Assembly: GCA_003313425.1 (NCBI GenBank)
Contig: NHZP01000051.1
Location: 124,001-188,000, forward strand
Reading direction: 5' to 3'
Source: Pseudopyrenochaeta lycopersici
Lineage: Eukaryota > Ascomycota > Dothideomycetes > Pleosporales > Pseudopyrenochaetaceae
Length of the DNA stretch: 64,000 nt
The stretch's first letter is position 1, and each line of letters opens with the position of its first letter. Shown here in pieces: positions 18,703-30,025 of this stretch. A program made the translations under genes and the position numbers. The notes beneath the pieces were generated by a model that saw only the letters and a program-made list of their open reading frames with translations, did no database searches and had not been told where the DNA came from.

Positions 18703-20342
18703 GCAGTGGGTAGTGGCATTTTGCAAGAGAGGTCTAGAGGGGTGCTTTCGCCTGTTTCTTTTTTTTGGTACTTTTTGGCCTTAGACGTTCGTCTCCTTCT
18801 GTGGCAATAAATATGATCGCATTACACTTCACCATACTTCACCACATTGATTACAGGCATGAGCGTGTGCCTGCAGTACGCAATATCTCCAAGATGTATA
18901 CAGTCCGGCTCATTTCTCGGACTTGACAAGGTGATTGCTCTTCTATGAGCGAATGAACATCTCTTCGTTGCTGGTTAATTCATCGTGGGCTGGTGCAGGA
19001 GCATTGGCATTGGTTTCGTTGCCGTGCTCTGATATTTCTACTACGACTGGTCTTAGACCTGATCCAACCAACAAAAATGTGGGAAAGGCGGTCTGAAAAA
19101 TAAAAATTGCCTTCTACCTGCATTCTGAGAACACCACACGCTGCATACCAGAAGGTCTCTTCATGTTCAGCAAGAGAAACATCCTTTGCGCCCGTTCACT
19201 GTTCCGTTGATGACCACCTCTAGCTGCGAGTGCCAAATGTTGTAGGCAGACGTGGGTTTGGTGGGTACCCCATATGTCGTAGTCTCGTAGGCTTGACCAG
19301 ACTCGGTATTATGCAGCCTACTCGCTTGTCGACTCAATGTACCCAGTCATCTTCACTTCGAGAGCGGAAGGTGTGGATAGCAGCGTATCATCTACGTTTT
19401 GTTGCACCATCGGCTTGGTGGATTGCTGAAGTGACGATGAATGAGGTGTTGGCACCGGCAAGAGGCTTTTGCGTCCACAGTAGCTATTCCGCCGGTATTC
19501 GGCCGAACAGGGGCTCTGCCGTGACTATCCAGTGAATGACCCGTAACCACTGCCAAGACACGCCAACTCAGCACTCAGCATGTGCCCTCCAAGTGAGATT
19601 TTCTTGTGGAGCTTAACACTGCGGTCGGCACAGGGGAAACTAAGCACAATGGCAGGACAAGTTTGCAGAGACTGAGCCGTGCAGCTGAAGGAGCCAAAGT
19701 GGCACACCTTATAAAAATTCTCCAGAAGGATGCTAACGCAGCGTCGACTGCCCGCGAGCGTGACGTTCGAGATGCAGCATACCAATTCCACTAGTTACCA
19801 CACTGCCGGGCCGTTAGGTCGAGCGTCACTAATGGACAGTTAGCGACTGTGCCGACTGGGCGCCGGAATGGCCGCATAGTTGTTGAGTCACGTTACCAGC
19901 GGTTGACGCCTCTTGTAGGCTGTGTTTGTGGGTCAGCGCCGAGCCGTGGACGAGATGGGCGGCGGAATTCCGGGATAGTAAGCTTTTTAGGCTAGGGCGG
20001 GCCGACCCCTGCCATTTGACTTCGAACGACGCATGCCTCTCAGATCCAATGCAGACGAATAACCTGAACCTTTGAATAGGAAAGGCAGGGGCTAGGTCTC
20101 TCCACTACATGCAGGTTGAAGTCTGACCTGCGCCCGTTGAGCCTGCTTGACTTTATTCGATCATCAGCAGCTCCTGCCGCCCTCGTGCAGCTATCGAGGC
20201 GCCGCCATGTGCGGTCGCACTAGGTGTGGCGTGGTCGGATCATTCCCCAGCCAATTATAAGCTTCTTGCTCAAGTAGGTAACGCTTGGCCTGATCAGAGC
20301 ATTGTAGGAGCTGTAATTGGTGCTTCTGAGAGGATCCAAAAC
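18703..20342. other. Long intergenic stretch, no gene recognised
   Basis: About 1.6 kb with many stops in all frames. The longest open frames (19230-19535 + and 19525-19791 -) show no domain and overlap one another. No tandem repeat or LTR was seen by eye. Confidence 0.4.
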
Positions 20343-21817
20343 ATGCCAACAGACTGCATCACTGGGTGCATTTTGAGAGCGCAAGAAGAGACAGTGTTCA
20401 ACAGCGGGTCAAGCTCGGATTGTCCGACTGAGTTATTACTCGGATGTTTTCTGCATCAGACCAACATCGACGATGCACTGCACCTGGCGCAATGCTCCAA
20501 GCGCATCTATGAAGTGTTCGATACCTATCAGTTCCACATCTTGAAACACATTATCGTAAGAACAGGCCGCGCATAAGCCGTTCAGTATATTTATCGCTTA
20601 CGTTCTCTAGCTCTCTTCTAGCATCCACTCTTACGATGTGATGCTTCATTTCCAAGACACTCTCAAGGAATTTTCGCGAAAGCAGCTCCACGAAGATCGC
20701 AGTTCTGCGCCCACCGACTTGCGTCCGCTGTCGACCGTTTTGGAACGATGCTTGCACGCCGACGCAGTGAGCGAAGGCCAAGTTTGGGACACTGTAGCTC
20801 GTCGGCACGGCCTCCGATCGCTTTAGAATCTGTTCCTCGACCCTGTAATACTATCTAGATACACCAGAAGACCATGTGAAAAAGAAAGTGGCCCGCCGCA
20901 GGAGACAGAGATGAACATGGAAATGGAGACGATCGACTTCTTGAGGCTGGCTCACAAAGCAACGGAGTCCAGCTGCGATAATAGTGCCACCCGGACGGGC
21001 AGTATCCTCTACTTCGAATAGAGGCCGATTTTACAAAGCTCTGACGGCATGTTGGGTAGCGACCGGAAGCCACAAGCTTGTCCGGTGCTATCGCTCTACG
21101 ACGCGGCCCATCGAGAACAAGACCTTTGACAAGGTGACGGCGATTTGGCTGCAAACAGATAACCTTGAAGAGAGCCTTGATGTTCTGGAAGTTTTCAGCT
21201 TCATTTACGGGTTCCTCTGTCAGCACATTACATATGCTGGGGGACGACTCGTTGATGCAGCTGAGGAGAACCGCTGGGCACGGGGGTGTGCCCGCTGCAT
21301 GAAGTACGCTAGCTTAGCGTTGACCCCAGCAGACGTTATAAAATTCTTGTATTCTATCTCCCTTGAGGGGGAGCAGGCGAGTGTAACGGGCTAAGCCTAT
21401 GTCCGAGGTTGCGCCATCGTGCACAGATATACAGCTCGTGCGGGTGGCTCGCGCTCGTGAACTTTATATAATCTCGCGTGGCACCTAAGATAGCATCTGG
21501 GCTAGATAGCTGGAATCCAGTTACTAGAGACCGCTCAAAGCGAGCACCGCTTGTAATCTCTGGTCAACAGAAATGAGAAGGAAACATCTACAACAACGCA
21601 AGGCTTCTCGATGAAGACACGCCATACGAACGGTTCTCGAAAGAAGACATAGAACAAATCTGCGAGCTACAGTTGCAAAAGGTGTTAGGAGACCCGTCTA
21701 AAGCTACTGCTACATGGATAAGATACGGGACTACGCTCTGGTTGATACAGCCTGTAGCTAGACATCGCGGCAGCTGGGAGGAAGCTGTGGCACCAAGCGC
21801 GAACTGTGTATTTGTCT
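20343..21817 (+). pseudogene. Decayed F-box-like gene interrupted by a solo LTR
   Basis: A coding track can be followed in pieces. It starts at the ATG at 20343 with CPTELLLGCFLHQTNIDDAL and LAQCSKRIYEVFDTY, which resembles fungal F-box-like N-termini. A 55-bp intron (20556-20610) follows, then LSSSIHSYDVMLHFQDTLKEF. The frame meets a TAG at 20824-20826 and stays coding-like to about 21020, where it must shift for the next block (KALTACWVATGSHKLVRCY, VLEVFSFIYGFLCQHI). The solo LTR at 21382-21539 interrupts it. A final block after the LTR (ARLLDEDTPYERFSKEDIEQ to 21817) continues the protein. One stop, one frameshift and one insertion make it a pseudogene. The F-box assignment is tentative. 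Confidence 0.6.
21382..21539 (+). repeat. Solo LTR of the Gypsy family, with target duplication
   Basis: Starts TGTAACGGGCTAAGCC and ends CTAGAGACCGCTCAAA, clearly related to the 173-bp LTRs at 2456 and 7515 but diverged and about 15 bp shorter. It is flanked by GCGAG on both sides (21377-21381 and 21540-21544), so it is an insertion reduced by LTR-LTR recombination. The terminal CACA has become CAAA. It interrupts the F-box-like pseudogene. Confidence 0.9.
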
Positions 21818-22502
21818 AGTGTCGTTGCGGAGCGTTGTTTGCTGAAGTAGACACATCAGCTCAGTGGTACAAGAAGAACCCTACGTCTAAAACCCTAGGG
21901 GAGTTCTTGCAGTCCTCATCCCACTTGGTGCCATTATGCGACGATAAAATCATATGAAAGACTCTCTGGCGGCTAATGCTGCGGTCGTGCCCCACCATCG
22001 AACATTTATGGTGCCATGTCCACGACAACAACCGCCTTGTCAAGCGGTCGAACGTAAGGCGTCCGCTATGACGCGCATTCCAACCGTGCATTGCACCCAT
22101 GTCCAGGATATTCTAGAGCTGATCTCCTCCATGTGAAAGCTCTATATCCTGCCCAAAACGGAATCCAAAATCCTTAAGCGGCTCATCTGTGCAAGTAAGT
22201 ATATATAGGCAGCCAGAAGTGGCGGCCAATCAGTGACAGTAGACTCCAATGCAAGTGGTGTTGGATGGTCACCTTGAACGCCTGTTGCGGACATCTTGCA
22301 GACTCTATATTTAGCAGCGTGCAAATGGTATGAGATCAGCCATGCTTGATTCAGCCTTTCTGGAACGGGCTGCGCAAGGCTAGGTGAGATCATCTGAAAG
22401 CAGACAATACTATAACTTAAAGAAATAAAGGTTCACGTCTCACCAAAGACCACTCCATCGCCCAGCCAACACAAGTCTAAGGCTACGCCCCAAACTCAAG
22501 AC
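21818..22502. other. Intergenic, nothing recognised
   Basis: No convincing coding frame; short overlapping frames only on both strands. A TATATATAGG stretch near 22200 is the only promoter-like feature and is not linked to a gene. Confidence 0.35.
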
Positions 22503-23286
22503 ATGGCAACCAAACAAAAACTGGAGCGTATTGATGAGTCTCCTTTGGAGAGCGAGATCTCGGACCTCGATCTGATTCATGCAAGTAATGTAGAATGACG
22601 CACAGTTGCCTTACTGACCAGAGAACAAGGTGCAGGAAACGTCATATGTCGGCTCTGGGTCGGAGTATGAGTCGTCAGGAATTGGGTCGGAGAGTGATAG
22701 TTACGATACCGAGATTTCGGACGACTTTGACGACGCTTTGATGGCCGAGCACTCTGGCAATTCCGACGACCCCGACTTGGACGAGCCTGACGAGTCTGAT
22801 GATTCAGACTACTCTGACTACAATGAAGAGTCTGGAGATTCTGAATGCTCAGATATTGATGGAGAGTCTGAATGCTCAGATATTGATGGAGAGTCTGAAC
22901 GCTCAGATATTGATGGAGAGTCTGAATGCTCAGATATTGATGGAGAGTCTGAATGCTCAGATATTGATGGAGAGTCTGAATGCTCAGACAATTCCGAGTG
23001 CTCCAACTCTACTGATCACTTAGGAGACTTCGAAGGCTGTGTGGAAGCTAATAGCTTCGACGACGTTAACAACGCGGCTGTGGAGCGGACGAAGCGCAGT
23101 TGCTCAGAGACCGGTAACAAATTCGGCTTCGAAGCAGATGCCAATGGAGTAGAATCGTCGGAACTGGATCTCTCGTGCCCTCACCCTTTTGAGTCCCTAG
23201 ACGACAGCGAATCCAGAGCCGGATATCACTCTGCCAAGGTTGTTTTCATGCAAGGACCACTTGCTGCCACTTGTGTTACCGTGTGA
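22503..23286 (+). CDS. Acidic Ser/Asp/Glu protein with 9-residue tandem repeats
   Basis: The main open frame runs to the TGA at 23284-23286 and encodes a strongly acidic protein rich in Ser, Asp and Glu. A 27-bp unit encoding SECSDIDGE (one copy SERSDIDGE) is repeated five times at 22840-22974 and trails off into a sixth. The first exon is proposed from the ATG at 22503 (MATKQKLERIDESPLESEIS) with a 37-bp GT-AG intron at 22585-22621 that keeps the frame. That intron is shorter than usual, so the start is uncertain, and the exon after it may begin elsewhere. No signal peptide or known domain. Such regions are often disordered and phosphorylated; the function is unknown. Confidence 0.55.
22840..22974 (+). 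repeat. 27-bp coding minisatellite, five units
   Basis: TCTGAATGCTCAGATATTGA plus TGGAGAG, repeated in frame five times with a single C for T change in unit 3. High identity between units points to recent expansion or ongoing length variation. Confidence 0.9.
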
Positions 23287-24518
23287 AGTAGCTGACTGTG
23301 GGGAAAGTGTCAGACTCGTCTCGTCACTGACAAAGTAGGATGGTATTCATTTGCTGGATTCTTCACGAGCAAGACAATCATGTAGAACAGAACAATACGC
23401 AAACGCAATGATGTATTCTAAAATATCGAACGTCCAACTGATCAGAGCAACCGATGACCCTGACTGTTTCCATACTACCTAGCATACGTACCATGGTAAG
23501 AACTGCCAAATTCGAGTCTAGACACAACCCAGGTTCTTGCATGTCCATGGAAACTGATACCTCGTTTCTGGAAAGTCCCAGGCATTCCCAGGCATCCTTG
23601 AGCGAAGACTTCGAGGTGTCTGATAAATCAGGACGTGTCCGTGCTACCTCCGAATCTCTCTCAGTTACAGCGCAGCGCAGTTTTGGCTGGGGCGGTCGAG
23701 GATGCGAGTGATGTTTATATCGCGGTGTCTTTGGGGCATGTTACTGCGTGGTATAATGCTGCGCTTTGCTTAACGCTCTCTAGTTCGGGAATATTTGTGA
23801 TTACGTCGTCTCAAGTTGGATGTTGTGCCGTGGACAAGCAGGGCGATTTGTAACAATGATCGTAGTGTATAATAAGGACGACTCGACCAGCATGTTCTCT
23901 TTTGCGGTGTGACCTATGGCTCCTATGCTTCGACTGACGGGAATGATCCGTCCTGTGGCTTGTATTTGGGCGATAATGTCCTTCCTTATGGGCACCAGAT
24001 GGACGCGAGAAGAATCGGATGCAAAAAAGATCGAGGAGACACATATTGGCATTGCCAACGTTGCAGTAGGTACATGCGAACCGGCTGCCTTGGATTGGAA
24101 CCCGACTTTGGTAGTGTTGAAAGGGCGGCTGGCATGAAATGTTGAGTCGCGTCGATGCTGAGTGATGGTGGGTGGTGATGCCGAGTGGTGTCAACGCTCT
24201 CGAGACCAGGCGCTTTTTGGACCCACCAATGAAGGTATCGCTCAGTATTCGCACCTTGTTGACGCCGATTGGAACTGAATCTATTTGTTTCATCATGACG
24301 CACTACTGTACTGTATTTCGTGATGTTCCAGCCGATCCAGCCGTGCTCCACTCCCGCATTCCTAAACCCCTGGTGCTCTATTTCTGATTAACGAAACCGA
24401 CCCTCACTCGTAAAAGCTCAAGAGAATAGTCTTCTAGTCTCTACACCGCCCGAATCACCAGGCTTTCGCTGCAAGGGAGGTTCTTCAGCAGCACTCACCG
24501 ACAACGCAAGAGCTCAGA
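23287..24518. other. Intergenic, no gene supported
   Basis: A + strand frame at 23454-23711 is Ser-rich and could be a further exon of the acidic gene, but I found no splice pair that joins them convincingly. The remaining frames at 23800-24390 overlap on both strands and show no domain. Confidence 0.35.
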
Positions 24519-25814
24519 ATGGAATGGTACGAGATTGCTCCGAGACACTGGACCCGACGGCTAGATGCTATCGAAAGCTTCTTCCACGCAGCGTGTTCCA
24601 TGACGTCACCTTCTGGTATCGTGCACGGCATGGTGTCAGTTGGAGCAACGCTGCCCATGACACTAGCGTACTCCATGGACAACGTCCGAACAGCATGGAA
24701 AGGCCTGCGATATGCGCATCCACGGATCGCCTGTTCAATATCCAACGGCAGCCTGTACTACTCTGTTCCGGGCGAGAGGGAAGTGCAGGACTGGCTTGCA
24801 AAATCCCTTATCATCGACCGTTCAGGAGCCTCTGGACTCGACATACTCAGTACGCTAAAATCGTCCAAGATGGGAGTTCTTGTGCTAATCCCAAAACGTC
24901 GCGAACTCTTTTTCCAAATCTCTCACGACCACATCGACGGCGTGGGCGCGATGATGTTTCTGAACCATCTGATCGATGCTCTTGCGGATCCCAAGGACGT
25001 CGAATTCGGGGACGAGCATCGAAATCTGTCAAGCAGCCTGGCCCATTCTCTCAACCTGGGAAACCCAAGCAAGGCGGATGTTCAAAGAGCTCAAAGAATG
25101 GTCAAAGACTTAGCAGGCAGTCTCCCTGGTTTGAGTCTTCGCCAGGCCAAAAACCCAAACACGGCTCATGCCGTACGAATGGAGCGAATAGAGTTCTCCT
25201 CAGCCTCTACTCATGACATCCGCCGTCAAGCTAGATATCGCGGTATCACCGTTACGCATGCTTCCCACAGCAGCATGATACAGGCACTGGACAACCTTGC
25301 AGCTGTCGACGCAACCGCCGCACATGTCAGCATGTTCTTCATCAACCTCCGACAGAGCCTCCCTCCCGATATTGACCGTGAACACTCGCCAGTATCTGTA
25401 CATCTTACGGCTATGCCAGCCGTACTACGTCGCAGCTGCTCGAAAGACTTCCTCCATCTCGCCCATCACCTAAAGGACAGCTACACCCAATTCAGCGTGG
25501 CCAGCACCACACGCCTACACGAGCCGCTATATAAGGCACTTGGTCCTGCCTTGGCAGCTGCTGGAAGCCGGCAGTCCTTATTTTCCAGCCTTGGGATTGT
25601 CGAACAGCGCGTCCGCCACAAGCTTGATGACTTCTGGATCGGTGCCGGATCTGTTACAGCCGACGTCACCACATATGTATGGTCCTTTGAGGGACGGCTG
25701 ACGGTGGCCATATGGTATAACAAGGCCTTTTACGAGGCCGAAGTTGTTACAGCGTATCTGCAAGAGGTACGTCGCATCTTGCTTACAGGCCTGGAAATTC
25801 GCGAAGGCTATTAA
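24519..25814 (+). CDS. HxxxD-type acyltransferase (condensation-domain-like)
   Basis: A single-exon frame of 431 residues from the ATG at 24519. The key motif is SHDHIDGVGA at residues 135-144, which supplies the HxxxDG catalytic signature (His136, Asp140) of CoA-dependent acyltransferases related to NRPS condensation domains, such as fungal Tri3-type acetyltransferases and alcohol acyltransferases. The early part (MTLAYSMDNVRTAWKGLR) matches the usual lead-in to the domain. The end has DDFWIGAGSV and SFEGRLTVAIWYNKAFY, in the position of the DFG-like channel motif of the family. The size is normal. The substrate is unknown; no other biosynthetic gene is next to it. Confidence 0.75.
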   Translation: MEWYEIAPRHWTRRLDAIESFFHAACSMTSPSGIVHGMVSVGATLPMTLAYSMDNVRTAWKGLRYAHPRIACSISNGSLYYSVPGEREVQDWLAKSLIIDRSGASGLDILSTLKSSKMGVLVLIPKRRELFFQISHDHIDGVGAMMFLNHLIDALADPKDVEFGDEHRNLSSSLAHSLNLGNPSKADVQRAQRMVKDLAGSLPGLSLRQAKNPNTAHAVRMERIEFSSASTHDIRRQARYRGITVTHASHSSMIQALDNLAAVDATAAHVSMFFINLRQSLPPDIDREHSPVSVHLTAMPAVLRRSCSKDFLHLAHHLKDSYTQFSVASTTRLHEPLYKALGPALAAAGSRQSLFSSLGIVEQRVRHKLDDFWIGAGSVTADVTTYVWSFEGRLTVAIWYNKAFYEAEVVTAYLQEVRRILLTGLEIREGY

Positions 25815-26012
25815 ATCATGATGCAGCAGAGTGCAGTGGATGCTGGATTTGAAGTAAAGCATTTGTTCCTGACTTGTATCTTTTGATGCGACATTTAACA
25901 AGAGGCTAGTTAAAATATGTGATGATCCCCTCGTCCAACTTACGCTGCGCTTACCCAGAATGTACTCATGTCCAACACCCGTCTCCGTCTGTCTAACCCG
26001 GATTTCTCAACC
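25815..26012. other. Convergent 3' flanks
   Basis: Short spacer between the acyltransferase stop and the stop of the minus-strand coiled-coil gene. Nothing else seen. Confidence 0.4.
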
Positions 26013-26768
26013 TTATTTCATGAGCCTCTGGCTCCTCCTGAAGCCCACGCGCTGCTGATCAATGCTCCTTCCACCCCTTTTTCGTTCCCCGATGTGAGAA
26101 GAGTCGACGACCTCCATGTTTACCGGCTGACTGGGAGAAGAGACTCCAGGAGTATCTGCTATGCGACTTGCTTCCTCAACTTCGCTAATCTTTCTCTCAG
26201 CGGCGATGATGCGATTGGCGGCGTTGACCAGCGCAGTGCGCTGTTCTTCCGCCATGCTGGAATTCTCAGCTTCAAGCTCGGCGATTCTAGCTTCCAGCTC
26301 TCTCTGCTGCGCAGCTGCACGTTTAATTGCACTCTGGTAGTCGGTACCCGCGTCATGCATATTGTTATCGCCTGGCGTGGTGCTACTCGGACACCACTGA
26401 CACTCGTGCATCTCAGATCCTTCGCTGTGGATTATCTCTTGTAAGTAGAGGCACTGCACGCTAAACATGCTGCTTGTATTGACATACCGATAGTGGCTCT
26501 TTCGCTCGACTTGACATGTACGCTGATGCATTGCGAGGAGGACTCGGGCACGGTGCACGTGTGCGCGAGAAGATTCTATGGTCTGCAGGGCTTCATAAAG
26601 CCTCACATCGGCCGTGAAGAGTAGCTCGTCAATGTCACCCCATTGAGCCATTGTGCTGTAGGATGCGCGGGTCGCCTTATCGATCAGTTGGGCCTGCCGT
26701 TCGCCTGCTTTGCACATTGCCCGCGCGTCTTGGGATTTGGAGTCTCCTGAGGGTTGCGGGTTTGCCAT
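26013..26768 (-). CDS. Hypothetical coiled-coil protein
   Basis: I start it at the ATG at 26768 (MANPQPSG); a longer frame upstream begins only with GTG. A likely 63-bp intron (26425-26487, GTATGT...CACAG) is a multiple of three and has no stop, so the unspliced frame also stays open. Spliced, the protein is about 230 residues. The second half is a long charged helix (AAAQQRELEARIAELEAENS and following) typical of a coiled coil, and the basic tail GERKRGGRSI...FRRSQR could bind nucleic acid or act in nuclear import. No domain was recognised. Confidence 0.6.
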   Translation of the reverse strand: MANPQPSGDSKSQDARAMCKAGERQAQLIDKATRASYSTMAQWGDIDELLFTADVRLYEALQTIESSRAHVHRARVLLAMHQRTCQVERKSHYRYVNTSSMFSVQCLYLQEIIHSEGSEMHECQWCPSSTTPGDNNMHDAGTDYQSAIKRAAAQQRELEARIAELEAENSSMAEEQRTALVNAANRIIAAERKISEVEEASRIADTPGVSSPSQPVNMEVVDSSHIGERKRGGRSIDQQRVGFRRSQRLMK

Positions 26769-27692
26769 GATGTAGTATAGGCTTGATCTAATGCAAGAAC
26801 TGCAGAGACAGAAATCCTTTGTCACTTTCTGTTTCTTCTATCTGCGTGGGCGGAAACGACCATGAAAAAGGCATGTAACTTGGAAGCAAGATGATAGCTC
26901 CATGCCGCCGAATTTGGCTCTCCTACCTATGTTAAGCTCTGTATAAATAAACTTGAATGCGCAGCTACTTTGGGCTCCTGCTATTTTTAACACGTCAAGC
27001 GTCAGTCGAGAAACCGAGGCGAATGAGCCTATATTCAACAGTAAGCCTTGCTTCGTCTACGCTTAGTTCCGCGTGAGCATCAATTGAGACACTCACGCTC
27101 TCGGAGGGTTTTTTGAAGGTGCCAAGCTGAAGGTATTGGTTATGGATCACCCGGGTCGAGTGGGTAAAGATTATTCTGAAGTTAATGTCCATTTACTTAA
27201 GCAGCTACAAGTAGTTGTCTGTGCTTATTCACGCCTCGTAATGTTCTTCCATGGTTATTGGTGCAAATGGCCTCTTTTGCACCATTATTCCCTCCTATAA
27301 CCCATGGATCGTTCTGGTTGCGTGATGGCTGCAGTGCCCGGGGGGGGGGGGGCACTAATTGCTAAGTTAAGTCATTCAGTCGACAACTCTTCGTCAAGCT
27401 CGCCTCCACTTTTAGGGGGTAATGTCAAGCCGGAAAGTGCTTCTGAATCAATTGGGTGTATTGAGTTATACTAACTAGTTATATTCAACATCTTAATGTA
27501 GTTGCGCAGCAACCCCAAAGTTATAATTCCCAAGCGAGTGTCTTTTCTGCTAAAAGTGAAAGATGATAACGTTTCGCAACAAATAAGCATCCGTAAGCCC
27601 AAAAACAAGGTTTAAAAAGCGTACTGAGAGCGAGACAAGGCATGAAGAGCAGAATTGTGCGTTAAAGAAAGTGAAAAGCCCAATAGTCCTGC
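26769..27692. other. Repeat-bearing spacer
   Basis: About 0.9 kb with no supported gene. It contains the 165-bp module at 27168-27332, a run of 13 G at 27340-27352, and a TA-rich stretch (about 27355-27500) that resembles a decayed repeat. Confidence 0.45.
27168..27332 (+). repeat. 165-bp dispersed repeat, inverted copy at 36771-36935
   Basis: Nearly collinear with the reverse complement of 36771-36935, sharing GAAGTTAATGTCCATTTAC, CTACAAGTAGTTGTCTGTGC, ACGCCTCGTAATGTTC and CCATGGATCG-type blocks. The middle has a short palindrome, GGTGCAAA...TTTTGCACC. No coding capacity and no clear terminal repeats, so the class is unknown. It ends about 8 bp before a run of 13 G. Confidence 0.75.
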
Positions 27693-29808
27693 TCACGCGC
27701 TTCCCTGGGGGGCGGACAACTGCAGCTTTCCAAGCTGGTCTGTTATCTGCGCCGTCATCTGCTGCATCATCTGCTGCATCATCTTTGCGAGGTCGCCATG
27801 GGTGACCACGTCACCACTCGGCATTAGACTCGACCGTCTTTCACGAGGATCTCCACGATGCGTCGACGGTAGAAGATTGTGGTGTGGCCTAGGAGTGTTG
27901 ATGAATCTGCCTGTGCGACCATGCCCAACATTGCCCTCACTGATGCCGCGACTGCTGTGGTACTTATTGTGAGCACACGCATGTCGCCGTTCAGGAACAA
28001 ATAAAGCCGACTCGGAAGCCGACTCAGAAGCCGATCCTTCCTCTGCAGGCAAGGCCCTGGGAACCCACCTTCCTGTGGAGCCATGCCTATTGGTAAGCTG
28101 CCCTCTCGCGAACTGGTTTTCTTCCCGCCATAATTGATGATTGGCCATTTCGCGTTTCGCAAGCAGGCGGTGGTACTTGGGTGGCTCCGGCGCCTCGCCG
28201 ACATCAACGAGGAACTGCTCGACTAGGCGCTCAGCAAGGTTGCCCAGAGCGTTTTTCAATGCTGTTCGGTTGATCAATCGATGCTCTCCATTGTAATCGA
28301 TTAGGACAACCCCCCAAGGACGTCTCTCGGACATGAATCCGGATTCTTTAGTTGCAAAACCCAGGATTTTTCTTATGTAAGGCCCATGGCTCTTGTTATA
28401 GAGCCGATCGATCCATGCAATACTGTTTTTCTTGTCATTGGGTAATGCTAGGTAGGCTTGCACAGCCTCGAGGCCCACGCGGGCGGCGTTCACTATCTTG
28501 ATTGGGTTAGGCCCCTCGATTTTGATTATAAAATCGTCCGTTCTCTCTGTCTCTATCATTCTTCCAGTGCCCTTCTCCGGAGCCCATCCCCTTATTGGCC
28601 TATGTCCTAGTATCTCCTCGCCCCAAATGGTCTCTCCGGGGCTCCACTTGCGATCGATATCCATTGGATCAGAAGTCGGGGCTTCAGGCCTATCATTGAA
28701 CTGTGCTCTTCCCTGGGAGCTGGAGGCGTTCTGCGTATTTGGTGGCCCCCCAGGTCCTCTATTCTGCCTTTGAGAGCCGGAGGCGTTCTGCGTATTAGAT
28801 GGCCCTCCGGTTTGTCCGTGCTGCGCTTTTGGAGGAATGTCAAATGTCCAGGTGACCGGAAATTCGTCCTCTTCCATCCTTTCTCTGACTCTTTTCTGCA
28901 ATGCCTTCAAACTTTTCTCTGCCTGTTCAATCTCTTTGACATCCTCGCCAGATTGCGGGCTCTTCTGGAAAGTTTTGAGCAGACTCTGCCGAGTCTCCCA
29001 CGTCGTCTTGAAGAACTTCATTGGGAGGCAGTGCTTGGTTGCGAAAATGCCCTCCTTTTTGTTTTGCTCCTTCATCTTCTGCTCAAGTGTTTTGAGTTCG
29101 GCAGACGCATCTTTGTCTCCCGACTCGAGTACTTTCTTGACCCACGGCCCCATCTCTCGGATAATGGCTTCCTTCTCCTTACTCATTGGCTTGTCGTCAT
29201 CGTCTCCCTCAGCTTCGCTATCGTTGCCAGATCCGTCTTCGACATATGCTGACCTTGTAAAGGTCTCGTCAAATTCTTTTTCCACAAGCAAACCATCCGC
29301 TTTAAACGCCTCTCGCTCACTGTTATATTTCTCACGTTTGTTTTTGTCCGATAGAATATCAAACGCGTTCTTGACTCCTGCGGTACTATTTTAGTAGCTG
29401 CACGTCCCTCGCGGTGGCCTACTTACTCTGAAAAACCTCCTTGGCCTGCACATCGTCGTTCCGGTCAGTGTGAGTCAGTTTGGACTTTTGATGGTAGGCT
29501 TTCCTGACAGCATCTTCGGATGCATTCTCTTCAACCCCGAGGATCTCGTAGTATGCCCACTCCGGCCATCTCAATATTCTGAGAACCTCTCTCTTCTTCT
29601 GGTCCGGCGTATAGGTTAGCGCATCTGTTTCCTCTTTAGACATAGGCTCCTTGGAGTTGGAAACGCCGTCCATGGACTCTCCCGGTTCTTGACCGGGCGT
29701 GCCCATGGCGCTGCCGGCTTCTGCTGTTGTTGAATTTGCTGGATCCACAATCGTGCCTTTTGGATTGTCGTTAGGTGATTTCCTCTTCCTGGAATGCTCT
29801 TCTGGCAT
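27693..29808 (-). CDS. J-domain protein with HTD in place of HPD
   Basis: Two exons (29808-29427 and 29377-27693) around a 49-bp GT-AG intron, 688 residues. A disordered acidic N-terminus is followed by a J domain at about residues 86-150: YYEILGVEENASEDAVRKAY, then KLTHTDRND, then across the splice VKNAFDILSDKNKREKY. The loop tripeptide that stimulates Hsp70 ATPase is normally HPD; here it is HTD (residues 113-115). An acidic/Lys-rich coiled segment follows (about 180-330), then a Gly/Asn linker with short repeats (TQNASGSQ and TQNASSSQ), and a conserved-looking globular block (about 400-560). The tail ends in a Met/Gln helix (KMMQQMMQQMTAQI). The client, and whether it still works with Hsp70, are unknown. 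Confidence 0.72.
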
Positions 29809-30025
29809 CTTTGATACTGCTTTTCGAGGATGTTGATGGAAAGAATGTCGAAGTAGATTTCTTATAGCCCAGGTAGGGAGCCCATTCCGGCTAGTCAGGA
29901 CGATATAGGCTCCCTATGCACTTAGAATAGAGTCGCTTGCGGCTGGATCAGGCTCCTCCTAGACCATTTATCCCGATGTTTCCATCCTTCTTTGCCCCAA
30001 ACCACAACGATATTACAGTACCGTG

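Noticed and set aside
15281..25814. A secondary-metabolite cluster made of the CYP52-like P450, the cupin and the acyltransferase
   Set aside because: No polyketide synthase, NRPS, terpene synthase, transporter or pathway regulator lies between, and about 6 kb of pseudogene and repeats separate the cupin and acyltransferase genes.
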